A DNA stretch of 64,000 nucleotides from Actomonas aquatica (GTDB taxonomy: Bacteria > Verrucomicrobiota > Verrucomicrobiia > Opitutales > Opitutaceae), in the NCBI RefSeq assembly GCF_019679435.2, contig NZ_CP139781.1, forward strand, positions 186,001-250,000, read 5' to 3'. The translations under genes and the position numbers were made by a program. Shown here in pieces: positions 22,928-31,479 of this stretch. The first letter of the stretch is position 1. The number at the start of each line of letters is the position of its first letter. The notes beneath the pieces were generated by a model. That model was not told the DNA's origin, ran no database searches, and saw only the letters and a list, made by a program, of their open reading frames with translations.

Positions 22928-23920
22928 TTACCAGCGAACCAGCGCGCTACCGTAGGTCAAGCCCGCCCCAAAGGCGACGAACAGAGTCAGGTCGCCGGGT
23001 TTGATGCGGCCGACCCGACGGGCCTCATCCAAAGCGAGCGGAATCGAGGCAGCGGAGGTATTGCCGTAGCGGTCGAGGTTCACAAAAAAGCGGTCGACGG
23101 GAAGCTCCAGGTATTGGGCGATGGCGTCGATGATGCGCAGGTTGGCCTGATGCGGGATGACGCAGTTCACTTCGTCCGGTGAGACGCCGTGTTGTTCCAG
23201 AATGTCGCGGGCGGCGTCCTTCATTTCGCGCACGGCGAACTTAAACACCTCGCGGCCACGCATCTGGACATGGCGGGGGGGATCGCCCGCGGCGGGTGTC
23301 GGGTGGTTGGAACCGCCCCCCGGGATGCAGAGCAAATTGGTGTTGCCGCCCTCGGAGTAGAGCTTCGCCCCGCGAATCTCCGCGGTGGAGCCAGCGGGTT
23401 GAGGGCCGATGACCACGGCGCCGGCGGCGTCGCCGAAGAGCACGCAAGTGGAGCGATCCGACCAGTCGAGGACGGAAGAAAATTTTTCGGCCCCGATCAC
23501 GATGGCGTGACGGTAGCGACCCGACTGGAGCATGGCCCAGGCGGTATCGAGGGCGTAGATGAAGCCGGAGCAGGCGGCCTGCACGTCGAAGCAGGCGGCT
23601 TCGGGGCGGGCCCCGAGTTTGGCCTGCACGATGCAGGCGGTGGCGGGCATCGGCATGTCGCCGGTGACGGTGGCGACGATGATGAGGTCGATCTGTTCGA
23701 TGCTGAGACCGGCGTCGTCGAGGGCGGCTTGGGCGGCCTTGGCGGCGAGGTCGGAGGTCATCTCGCCTTCGGAGGCGATGTGGCGCTCACGGATGCCGGT
23801 GCGGGTGATGATCCACTCGTCGGAGGTCTCCACCAAGTCGGCGAGATCTGCATTGGTCATCACGCGTTCGGGCGCGAAGGAGCCGGTGCCAAGGATGGCG
23901 AAAGGGGTGTCAGAGGCCAT
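22928..23920 (-). CDS. fabH: Beta-ketoacyl-ACP synthase III
   Basis: 330 aa thiolase-fold enzyme that starts fatty-acid elongation by condensing acetyl-CoA with malonyl-ACP. The catalytic triad is visible: Cys117 in QAACSGFIY, His in VIPHQANLRI and Asn in DRYGNTSAASIPL. The N-terminus GTGSFAPERVMTNADLADLV is typical. It lies 17 bp after plsX in the common rpmF-plsX-fabH order. Confidence 0.96.
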   Translation of the reverse strand: MASDTPFAILGTGSFAPERVMTNADLADLVETSDEWIITRTGIRERHIASEGEMTSDLAAKAAQAALDDAGLSIEQIDLIIVATVTGDMPMPATACIVQAKLGARPEAACFDVQAACSGFIYALDTAWAMLQSGRYRHAIVIGAEKFSSVLDWSDRSTCVLFGDAAGAVVIGPQPAGSTAEIRGAKLYSEGGNTNLLCIPGGGSNHPTPAAGDPPRHVQMRGREVFKFAVREMKDAARDILEQHGVSPDEVNCVIPHQANLRIIDAIAQYLELPVDRFFVNLDRYGNTSAASIPLALDEARRVGRIKPGDLTLFVAFGAGLTYGSALVRW

Positions 23921-23937
23921 GAATAGGTATCCGGGCC

Positions 23938-25008
23938 TCAGGGGGTTTTGGCGTCCGCCGGTTCGGGGCGAAGGATTTTGTTGGCGCGTTCGATGTCGCT
24001 TTCAATGCGGCTGGTGAAATCGACGCGAATGAATTCGCTGGCGTCGCCGATGGCGTTCATGAGCGCGTAGCGGTTGGCGGAACCGTGGGCCTTGAGGACC
24101 GTGCCGCGGAGGCCGAGGAGGGGGGCGCCGCCGTAGCGTTCGGGTTGGATGCGGTGACGCAGGCCGGTGAACGCGCCCTTGGCGAGCAGGCCGCCGAGGC
24201 GACGCACCGGGGTGGAGAGCATCTGCGCCTTGAGCTCGTTGCGGAAAAACTTGGAGAGCGATTCCCAGCTCTTGAGGCAGATGTTGCCGGTGAAGCCGTC
24301 GCAAACGATGACGTCAACGTGGTCGAAGAAGACTTGGAAGCCTTCGACTGGCCCCACGTAGTTTACGAGATCGCCGAGCGCCTTGAGGCTCTCGTGGGTG
24401 CCGTTGATGAGGCTGTTGCCCTTGCCCTCTTCGGTGCCGATGGTGAGCAGACCCACGCGGGGGCGTTCGACGCCAAGCTCGAGTTGGGCGTAGTGGCTGC
24501 CGAGGATGGCGTTGTGCACCAAGTGGGTGACACGCGCATCGGGGTTGGCACCGGCATCGATGAGAATGAAGTGGCCGCCTTCGCGCGGGATGACCGGGGA
24601 AAGGGCGGGGCGCTCAACGCCCGCAAGAGTGCGGAGTTTGAGCGTGCCGGCGGAGACGAGGATCTTGGTATTCCCGCTGGAAACGACCGCGCGCGCCTCG
24701 CCGTTTTTGACCAACTCGATGGCCTTGATCATGGACGAGTCACGCTTGCGCTTGATCGCGGTCATGACCTCGTCGCCCATCGTAATCACCTCGCTCGCAT
24801 GGAGCAGGGCGACCTTGGGATGGTCGAGCAGGTTGGCTTGCTGGAGCAGCGGGGTGAGCTCTGCCTCGTTACCAACGATGGTAACGGGGCAAAGATCCGA
24901 AAACTCCCGCAAGGCCAATTGGAGGGCCGCGACGACTTCGGTCGGGCCCATGTCCCCGCCCATCGCGTCGAGCGCGATACGGCGGGTATCAGCTGAAAAG
25001 TTTTCCAT
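23938..25008 (-). CDS. plsX: Phosphate acyltransferase PlsX
   Basis: 356 aa. RIALDAMGGDMGPTEVV at the N-terminus, KRKRDSSMIKAIELVKNGEA and VVSSGNTKILVSAGTLKLR in the middle, and VVCDGFTGNICLKSWESLS near residue 235 are diagnostic of PlsX. It makes acyl-phosphate from acyl-ACP for phosphatidic-acid synthesis by PlsY, which is not in the window. It is a peripheral membrane protein. It sits between rpmF and fabH on the same strand. Confidence 0.96.
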   Translation of the reverse strand: MENFSADTRRIALDAMGGDMGPTEVVAALQLALREFSDLCPVTIVGNEAELTPLLQQANLLDHPKVALLHASEVITMGDEVMTAIKRKRDSSMIKAIELVKNGEARAVVSSGNTKILVSAGTLKLRTLAGVERPALSPVIPREGGHFILIDAGANPDARVTHLVHNAILGSHYAQLELGVERPRVGLLTIGTEEGKGNSLINGTHESLKALGDLVNYVGPVEGFQVFFDHVDVIVCDGFTGNICLKSWESLSKFFRNELKAQMLSTPVRRLGGLLAKGAFTGLRHRIQPERYGGAPLLGLRGTVLKAHGSANRYALMNAIGDASEFIRVDFTSRIESDIERANKILRPEPADAKTP

Positions 25009-25050
25009 CCGTTTGGCTACCCGGACGGATCAGTGCTGTGGGGGAGGGGC

Positions 25051-25230
25051 TCAGACGTTGACGTCGAGCACCTGGCGGCCGCGATACATGCCCGTGTTCG
25101 GGTTCACGCGGTGCGGACGGACGGCGGAACCATCCGTGGGATCAATGGCGAGTTCGGGCGCCTTGAATGCGTTGGCGGCGCGGCGGTGAGCGCTGCGTCG
25201 TTTGGACTGTTTGCGTTTCGGTTGGGCCAT
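25051..25230 (-). CDS. rpmF: 50S ribosomal protein L32
   Basis: 59 aa: MAQPKRKQSKRRSAHRRAA, then FKAPELAIDPTDGSAVRPHR and VNPNTGMYRGRQVL. It is short and basic, with the family N-terminus (MAxPKRKxSKxRR). The zinc-binding Cys pairs of C+ L32 are absent, so this is a zinc-free type. It leads the rpmF-plsX-fabH run, 42 bp upstream of plsX. The ATG is at 25230. Confidence 0.93.
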   Translation of the reverse strand: MAQPKRKQSKRRSAHRRAANAFKAPELAIDPTDGSAVRPHRVNPNTGMYRGRQVLDVNV

Positions 25231-25369
25231 GTTGGGCGGTGTTTAAAGGGTTCTGCGGCGACGGCGAACGAGGTCTCCGGCGTTGGTAAAGGCGAGGACG
25301 TAAAGAGTGCGTGAACGGGGCGTCAAGCGATTATCCCCCGGTGATTTGCTGCGAAGCGGACATTATTTT

Positions 25370-26401
25370 TCAATCCAACATCCACAGCGCCAGCACGATG
25401 GCGAGCACGACGCGGTAGATGGCGAAGGCGCCAAGGCCAAATTTTTGCAAATAGGCGACGAGGAAGCGCACCGCGGCGGCGGCGGCTACGGCGGCGACGA
25501 GGCCACCGATCAGCATCTCGCTCCAGCCGAACACGGCGACCATGGCGGGGCCGGCCTTGAGACCCTTGTAGAGGGCTGCGCCGCCGAGCACGGGCAGGCC
25601 GACCAGAAAACTGAACTCGGCGGCGCGAGCGGGGGCGAGGCCGCAGAAGTAGCCGCCGACCATTGTCACCATGGACCGACTCATGCCGGGCCAAAGGGCA
25701 AGGCATTGCACGCAACCGACTTGCACGGCTTCGCGTGGAGAGAGATCGCAGGGGCGTTTTTCGGCGGCGGCAGCCGGAGCGGAGGCGGGCAGGTGTTTTT
25801 TGCGCCAACGTTCGGCGAAAACCATAAATCCGGCGCCCACGACGAGCGCGGCGATGACGGTCCAGATCGAAAACAGGTTGGCGTCGATCCAGTCGTCGAA
25901 GGCCAGACCGACGATCACGACCGGGAAAAAGGCGAGGGCGATGTTGCGCAGGAGGAGCAGGCCTTCGCGGGATTGGCCGCGCACGCCCTGCAGCATCAAC
26001 ATGAGGGAGGGCCAGAAAATGAAGACCACGGCGGCAATTGCGCCGACTTGGATGACCACGATGTAGGTGTCGGCGGCCAGTTTCAGGGTGAGCGGCTCGC
26101 CAGCCGGGTTTTCAGCCGACGGGGCCTCGGCCCAGAGGAGCTGGCCGTCGGCGTCGACAAGCTGGGCGTCGTTGTCGAGCCCGAGGGCGGTGTTGGTGAT
26201 GATGAGGTGGCCGGTGGAAGAGATGGGCAGGAACTCGGTGATGCCTTCCACGATACCGAGAATGACCGCGTCGGTTTTGCTCATGGCCTGCTGGGCTTCC
26301 TCCACGGGTTGAGGGGCGGACGCAGAGGTGGACGAAACGTCGGGTTGCGCGGCCAGGTAGGTCACGAGCGAAAGAAAGATGGTGGCAAAAAGAAGACGCA
26401 C
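25370..26401 (-). CDS. uppP: Undecaprenyl-diphosphate phosphatase (UppP/BacA family)
   Basis: 343 aa, longer than the usual 265-280. Family motifs are clear: GIVEGITEFLPISSTGHLII (basic/Glu motif) and WPGMSRSMVTMVGGYFCGL (PGxSRSxxT). It recycles undecaprenyl phosphate for peptidoglycan and LPS synthesis in the inner membrane. Two additions explain the length: an N-terminal signal-like helix plus Ser/Pro/Ala linker (about 40 residues) and an insert of about 40 residues after the first motif (NDAQLVDADGQLLWAEAPSA...). The GTG at 26401 was chosen. It is divergent from trpD with 80 bp between. Confidence 0.9.
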   Translation of the reverse strand: MRLLFATIFLSLVTYLAAQPDVSSTSASAPQPVEEAQQAMSKTDAVILGIVEGITEFLPISSTGHLIITNTALGLDNDAQLVDADGQLLWAEAPSAENPAGEPLTLKLAADTYIVVIQVGAIAAVVFIFWPSLMLMLQGVRGQSREGLLLLRNIALAFFPVVIVGLAFDDWIDANLFSIWTVIAALVVGAGFMVFAERWRKKHLPASAPAAAAEKRPCDLSPREAVQVGCVQCLALWPGMSRSMVTMVGGYFCGLAPARAAEFSFLVGLPVLGGAALYKGLKAGPAMVAVFGWSEMLIGGLVAAVAAAAAVRFLVAYLQKFGLGAFAIYRVVLAIVLALWMLD

Positions 26402-26481
26402 GGGCTTGTGGGTTCCACAAGGCGGCGAGTCTGTCCAGATTAGGCTTTGCGCGCCGGGGAATTCCGCTTGGTTTGGGAACA

Positions 26482-27528
26482 ATGTCAGACCTCGCTTCGT
26501 TGACCGAACAACTGCGCGCCGCGCAGGACCTGCAGGACGATCAAATTCAGACGGCGGCCGATGCCCTCGCGGCGGAGACGGAGGACGCCCAGATCAAGGC
26601 CGACTTCCTGAGCGCATGGTCGGACAAGGGCGAGTCGGCGGCGGAGATCGCCGCGCTGGCGCGCGCCTTTCGGGCCAAGGCGGTCGACCCCGGGGTGGAG
26701 CGTTTTTCGGCCGAAGCCATCGATATCGTGGGCACAGGCGGCGATCATTCCGGCGGTTTTAATATTTCAAGCATGGTCGTTCTGACCCTCGCCAGTGCGG
26801 GCGTGAAGGTGATGAAGCATGGCAATCGCGGCATGACGTCGGCCTGCGGCAGTGCGGACCTGTTGTCGGCCTTGGGCGCGCAGCTCGATGCCCCGGCGGC
26901 CAAATTGCGCGTGGCGCTCGACGAACTCGGCTACTGTTTCTTTTTCGCGCCGGCTTACCATCCCGCGTTCAAACACATCGTGCCGGTGCGCAAGGCGCTG
27001 GCAGCGCAGGGGCGGCGCACGGTCTTCAACATCCTCGGCCCAACGATCAACCCGGGGCGTCCGGCGCACGTGATGTTGGGCGTATTCTCTCCGGATTGGG
27101 TAGATCGCATGGCGGAGGTGCTCAACCGGCTGGAGACGACCGCCGGTCTGGTGGCCCATGGTGTCCTCGGCGAGGGCAAGGGGATCGACGAAGTCACGAC
27201 CGCCACGCGCAACCAGGTGCGCGGCGTGGGGCGAGTGCAGGATTTGCAGGCAGAGTGGACGGCGGCGGACTTCGGTCTCGAGCCGTGCGACTTCAGCGAA
27301 CTGCAGGGCGGTGATGTCGAACACAACGTGGGCATCGTGAACGCTGTGCTCGATGGCAAAGGACCGCGGGGACTGGTCGACACGATTACGCTGAACGCCG
27401 CGATCGGCCTGTGGGTCACGGGCAAAGTCGACAGCGTGCGGGACGGTTTGCCGGCGGCGCGCGAATGCCTGCTGGGCGGTGGGGTGCGCGCCAAGATCGC
27501 GGCCACGAAGGAATTTTTCAGCGCATGA
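26482..27528 (+). CDS. trpD: Anthranilate phosphoribosyltransferase
   Basis: 348 aa. The PRPP-binding signature VGTGGDHSGGFNISSMVVLT (residues about 84-103), KHGNRGMTSACGSADLLSALG, and FNILGPTINPGRP are all typical. It transfers the phosphoribosyl group to anthranilate in tryptophan synthesis. The first 60 residues form the helical domain. ATG 26482; the TGA overlaps the glmM ATG. No other trp gene is nearby, so the pathway is dispersed. Confidence 0.95.
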   Translation: MSDLASLTEQLRAAQDLQDDQIQTAADALAAETEDAQIKADFLSAWSDKGESAAEIAALARAFRAKAVDPGVERFSAEAIDIVGTGGDHSGGFNISSMVVLTLASAGVKVMKHGNRGMTSACGSADLLSALGAQLDAPAAKLRVALDELGYCFFFAPAYHPAFKHIVPVRKALAAQGRRTVFNILGPTINPGRPAHVMLGVFSPDWVDRMAEVLNRLETTAGLVAHGVLGEGKGIDEVTTATRNQVRGVGRVQDLQAEWTAADFGLEPCDFSELQGGDVEHNVGIVNAVLDGKGPRGLVDTITLNAAIGLWVTGKVDSVRDGLPAARECLLGGGVRAKIAATKEFFSA

Positions 27529-28859
27529 AACGCCGCTATTTCGGCACCGACGGTGTTCGTGGTCCGTTCGGCGGTCCGGTGATTAACACGACCTTCGCTG
27601 CGCGGCTCGGTCACGCGGTGGGTTCGTGGATTGGCGGCTCGGGCCGCGTGCTGATCGGGCGGGACAGCCGCGCTTCGGGCGAGGTCCTGGAACAGGCCGT
27701 GGCGGGTGGCTTGGTCGCAGCGGGCTTGGATCCGGTCTCGCTGGGCGTGTTGCCCACGCCGGCGGTGGCGCGGGCGGTGCGTGAGGGGGAGGCGGTGCTG
27801 GGCGTGGTGATCACGGCCTCGCACAACCCGGCGACGGACAATGGTATCAAGTTTTTCAATACTCGGGGCGAGAAGCTCAGCGATGCCGAGGAGCTGGCGA
27901 TCGAAGCGGCGATGGTCGAGGCTCCGGCCGATCTGGCGGCGGCGGGTTCGCTGAGGTCCGATGCGACCGCGCGGGCGGATTATGTGGCGGCACTGGTGGC
28001 GGCGTGGCCGTCGCAGGCGCTGGCCGGATGGAAGATCGTGTTGGATACGGCGCACGGTGCGACGGTTGACACGAGTCCGGTGGTGCTGCGCGAATTGGGC
28101 GCCGAGGTGGTGGGCATCGGCGATGCGCCCGATGGTCACAACATCAACGCAGCAGTGGGCAGCGAACACCCTGCGCAATTGGCCGCGCGGGTGGTGAGTG
28201 AAGCGGCCCGGATCGGCATCGCGCACGACGGCGACGGCGATCGTTGCGTGTTGTGCGACGAGACGGGAGCGGTGTTGGACGGAGACGAGATTTTAACGCT
28301 GTTGGCGGTGGATGCGCTGCGCCGCGACGAGCTCACCAAGCAAACCTTGGTGGTGACCAAACAAAGCAATCTCGGCGTCGATCGCGTGGTGACGGCGGCG
28401 GGCGGTCGCGTGCTGCGCACCGATATCGGCGACCGTTACGTGAGTGAATGCATGCGGGCGGAGGGCGCGGTGCTGGGCGGAGAGAGCAGCGGCCACATCA
28501 TCTGTGCGAAACTGGGCCCAACGGGGGACGGACTGGCGGCGGCGCTGCAGGTGTTGCGGATCATGCATGAGACCGGCGAACCGCTGAGCCGCTTGCGTTT
28601 GGTGCTGCAAAAGTTTCCCCAGAAAACGGGCGCGCTGCGCGTGGAGGAGAAGGTGCCTTTGCCGGACTGCCCGCACCTGCAGGCGGAAATGGCCAAACTG
28701 GAAGCGGAGCTGGGAGCGTCCGGTCGCTTGCTGGTGCGTTATTCGGGCACGGAACCGAAACTACGTCTTCTGGTGGAAGGTCCGGACGAAATCACGGTGG
28801 AGTCGGCCTTCGCCCGCTTGGTGGTGGCGACTGGTCAGGACCTGAAGGTCGTAGAATGA
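27525..28859 (+). CDS. glmM: Phosphoglucosamine mutase
   Basis: 444 aa. RRYFGTDGVRGPFG at the N-terminus, the phospho-Ser99 in ITASHNPATDNGIKFF, the metal loop HDGDGDRCVLCD, the sugar loop LGGESSGHII and the phosphate loop RYSGTEPKLRLLVEG are all present. It converts glucosamine-6-P to glucosamine-1-P for UDP-GlcNAc. Translation is coupled to trpD through ATGA. Confidence 0.96.
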   Translation: MKRRYFGTDGVRGPFGGPVINTTFAARLGHAVGSWIGGSGRVLIGRDSRASGEVLEQAVAGGLVAAGLDPVSLGVLPTPAVARAVREGEAVLGVVITASHNPATDNGIKFFNTRGEKLSDAEELAIEAAMVEAPADLAAAGSLRSDATARADYVAALVAAWPSQALAGWKIVLDTAHGATVDTSPVVLRELGAEVVGIGDAPDGHNINAAVGSEHPAQLAARVVSEAARIGIAHDGDGDRCVLCDETGAVLDGDEILTLLAVDALRRDELTKQTLVVTKQSNLGVDRVVTAAGGRVLRTDIGDRYVSECMRAEGAVLGGESSGHIICAKLGPTGDGLAAALQVLRIMHETGEPLSRLRLVLQKFPQKTGALRVEEKVPLPDCPHLQAEMAKLEAELGASGRLLVRYSGTEPKLRLLVEGPDEITVESAFARLVVATGQDLKVVE

Positions 28860-28878
28860 GGAAGGCGCGAGCGGCGGC

Positions 28879-29481
28879 ATGACGAACGAGGTTTCCATCA
28901 CCGCTCTGCCACCGCGCTTACAGGAACTGGCGCACAAAGCACGGCGGGCACTGACCCAAGGTGATGCGGCGTATGCCAGTGAGATGCTCAGCGCGATTCT
29001 CGCGGAGCAGCCGGCCTGTGCGGATCTGCGGAGACCCTGGTGGGAGGCGCTGAAACAGACCAAACCGCAGGGCGCGCTGGGGTGGCTGAAGAAGCTGACC
29101 CGCGGCGGCGCGAGTAAGTCGTCGGCGGGGGCAGATCCGCTGGGGCAATTGGGCGCGGCGGCGAAGGCTTTGGAGGCCGATCCGCAATCAGTGGGTGCCT
29201 TGCAAACGATGGCAGACGCGGCCGGGTCAATGGGTTGGACGGGAACGCAACTCTTTGCGTTGGGGGCGGTGTGGGAGCTCGCTGCGCGCGATAAAGCGGC
29301 GGGATTGGCCATGCTCGCGGCCCAGCAGAGCGCCGGACGCTTTGCCGAGGCGGAGCAGAGTCTGGCGCGGCTGGTGCAGGCGTATCCAAACGACGGAGAC
29401 GTCGTCGCCGCGTGTCAGGCCTTGGGGGTGGCTCGCACGATGCGGGAAGGGCGTTGGGGCGGCGACACGCCCGCGTCCTGA
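28879..29481 (+). CDS. TPR-like protein with shortened C-terminus
   Basis: 200 aa, helical repeats without signal peptide. The order is a basic N-terminal helix pair (LQELAHKARRALTQGDAAYA), a linker with LGWLKKLTRGG, and TPR-like pairs (DPLGQLGAAAKALEADPQSV ... FAEAEQSLARLVQAYPNDGD). It resembles a verrucomicrobial family in which ARTMREGGW-type sequence is followed by a longer conserved tail (from memory). Here the tail is replaced by GRWGGDTPAS, encoded by a dispersed palindrome (29457-29475), and the gene stops 3 bp before the stop of the convergent GH97 gene. It is probably truncated; function unknown. It lies 19 bp after glmM. Confidence 0.7.
   Translation: MTNEVSITALPPRLQELAHKARRALTQGDAAYASEMLSAILAEQPACADLRRPWWEALKQTKPQGALGWLKKLTRGGASKSSAGADPLGQLGAAAKALEADPQSVGALQTMADAAGSMGWTGTQLFALGAVWELAARDKAAGLAMLAAQQSAGRFAEAEQSLARLVQAYPNDGDVVAACQALGVARTMREGRWGGDTPAS
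29457..29475. repeat. Dispersed palindrome inside the 3' end of a gene
   Basis: GGGCG...CGCCC arms. The 15-mer GGCGACACGCCCGCG is identical to part of the intergenic palindrome at 18583-18600. Here it is translated as the last residues of the TPR-like protein. Confidence 0.7.
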
Positions 29482-29484
29482 TGC

Positions 29485-31452
29485 TCAATGAACCGGCTCG
29501 AGGATGGCGGTCCAGCCACCGCCGCCGCTGAGCTGCAGCTTGAGCGTGGTGGTGGCGTCGACCGTGCGTTCTTCGCGGCGATAATCTTCGGCGTGTTGGT
29601 GGGCATTGACGCCGTCGCGCAGGATGGTGGCGGTGTAGTCCCCGGCACCGAGGAAGGAGAGATCGACTTCGATGTCGCGCGGTTCTTCGTCGGTCATGGC
29701 GCCGATGAACCACGTGTCGCCGGAGCGGCGGGCGATGACGGCGTAGTGGCCGACGGAGGCGTGGAGCGGTTTGGTTTCATCCCACACGGTCGGGATGCGG
29801 GTCATGAAGGCGATGGACTCGGCTTCCTTGAGGTAGAGCGACGGCGAGTCGCAATACATCTGGAGCGGGCTTTCGAAGACGACGTATTTGGCGATCTCGT
29901 GGGCGCGGGTGCCGATGCCCATGGGGCGGAAGTGGCTCACGCGATGATCGCGCAGGTGGGTGTTCACCATGGCGCCGGGAGTGTAATCCATCGGGCCAAC
30001 CGCCATGCGAATGAAGGGCAGGGTAACGTTGTGGGTGGGCGTAATGTCGGAGCTCCACTTGTTGTTTTCGTTCCCTTTCACGCCCTCGTAGGAAATGACG
30101 TTGGGATAGGCGCGGCGCAGGCCGGAGGGTTTAAAGGAGCCGTGGTAGTCGACGAGCAGATGACGTTCGGCGGCGGCGCGGGCGGTCTCATGGTAGAACT
30201 CGACCATGGGCTGGTCGTTGCGCTGCATAAAATCGATCTTCACACCTTTGACGCCCCAACTGGCGTAGAGGTCGAAGAGCGCCTCGCGGTCCTTGGCGAG
30301 CGGCTCGTTGAGGGACCAGAGAATGATGTCCACGCCGCGCTCGGCGCCGTAAGCGACAAGCTCCGGCACATCGATATCGGGGTTGGGCTCGAAGAGGTTG
30401 GTGGTGGAGGCCGACCAGCCCTCGTCGAGGATCACGTAGTTGATGCCGTAGCGGGAGGCGAAATCGATGTAGAACTTGTAGGTGGCGTTGTTGATGCCGG
30501 CCTCGAAATCGACGCCCGTGATGTTGTTGGCGTTATACCAATCCCAGGCGACGGTGCCGGGTTTGATCCACGACGGATCGGCGATCTCGTTTTCGCGGGA
30601 GAGGAGGAAAATCAGCTCGCTGGCCAACAGATCGCGGTCGTCGTCCGACACGATGTAGGCGCGCCACGGATACGTGCGGTGACCGTCGGAGCGGGCGACG
30701 TAGTCGGCGGTTTCGGTGAGCACGACATTGCGGTCGGAGGTGCCGTTGTCGGCCGGTTCGATGGTCAGCGGGTAGGGCGGAAGTTTGGCGGTGAGCGCCG
30801 GGCCGCCGGTGCCGCTAAGGAAGAGGCCAGGATAGTTGTAGAGGTCGGCGTCGGAGAACACGACGCGCACGCCGTCGGGCGTGGTGAAGAGCACGGGCGT
30901 GGAGGCGAAACGGTCGGCGGACACGTCGGCCAAATCCACATCGAGGTAGAGGCGCTCGTTATGCGACATGATGGACTCCTCTTCCGGGAAAAGAGAGCGG
31001 GTGCCGCGGGGGAAGCTGAGGGCGAGAGATTCGTCGCGCACCAGCACCTCACCGTCGATGGCGGTGGTGAAACGGTAACCAAATCCATCGTTCAAGACCC
31101 GGATTTCGAGGGCGTGGTCGCCGAGGTCGACTGTGAGCTCGTGGTAGTGATCAGCGAGCTCGGCGAATTTGCGTTTTACGACCGGTCGCACGGTGCTGTC
31201 GTGGGAGCGGCGGGAGATCGTCGCGGTCGAGGCGTCGGCGCCGAGGTCGCGGCCGCCGATGAGATGGAGGCGCACGGGAGTGGGCGTGATCACGGTCTTG
31301 CCGTCGAGCGCGGCGGAAAGGCTGAGTCCGTCGTCGGTCGATAGGGTGACGGCCAGACGCGAGTCGGGGGAGCTGACAGAGTGCACGGCGGCGAAGAGCG
31401 TTGAGACAGAGGTGAAGGCGGCCAAGGCCGTGAGTAAACGGAGAGGTAACAT
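29485..31452 (-). CDS. Glycoside hydrolase family 97 protein
   Basis: 655 aa secreted enzyme. A signal peptide (LLTALAAFTSVSTLFA) precedes an N-terminal beta-supersandwich with LNDGFGYRF, a (beta/alpha)8 barrel with TVAWDWYNANNITGV, NYVILDEGW, GVKGVKIDFMQRNDQ and VDYHGSFKPSGLRRAYPNV, then a C-terminal beta domain. GH97 cleaves alpha-glucosides or alpha-galactosides in the periplasm. The Asp in VKIDF sits where retaining GH97 alpha-galactosidases have their nucleophile (from memory), which argues against the SusB-like inverting type. It lies 27 bp after the EamA gene. No SusC/D pair is present. Confidence 0.92.
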   Translation of the reverse strand: MLPLRLLTALAAFTSVSTLFAAVHSVSSPDSRLAVTLSTDDGLSLSAALDGKTVITPTPVRLHLIGGRDLGADASTATISRRSHDSTVRPVVKRKFAELADHYHELTVDLGDHALEIRVLNDGFGYRFTTAIDGEVLVRDESLALSFPRGTRSLFPEEESIMSHNERLYLDVDLADVSADRFASTPVLFTTPDGVRVVFSDADLYNYPGLFLSGTGGPALTAKLPPYPLTIEPADNGTSDRNVVLTETADYVARSDGHRTYPWRAYIVSDDDRDLLASELIFLLSRENEIADPSWIKPGTVAWDWYNANNITGVDFEAGINNATYKFYIDFASRYGINYVILDEGWSASTTNLFEPNPDIDVPELVAYGAERGVDIILWSLNEPLAKDREALFDLYASWGVKGVKIDFMQRNDQPMVEFYHETARAAAERHLLVDYHGSFKPSGLRRAYPNVISYEGVKGNENNKWSSDITPTHNVTLPFIRMAVGPMDYTPGAMVNTHLRDHRVSHFRPMGIGTRAHEIAKYVVFESPLQMYCDSPSLYLKEAESIAFMTRIPTVWDETKPLHASVGHYAVIARRSGDTWFIGAMTDEEPRDIEVDLSFLGAGDYTATILRDGVNAHQHAEDYRREERTVDATTTLKLQLSGGGGWTAILEPVH

Positions 31453-31479
31453 GGGGAGGGGGGCTGCCCGAGTGATGTT

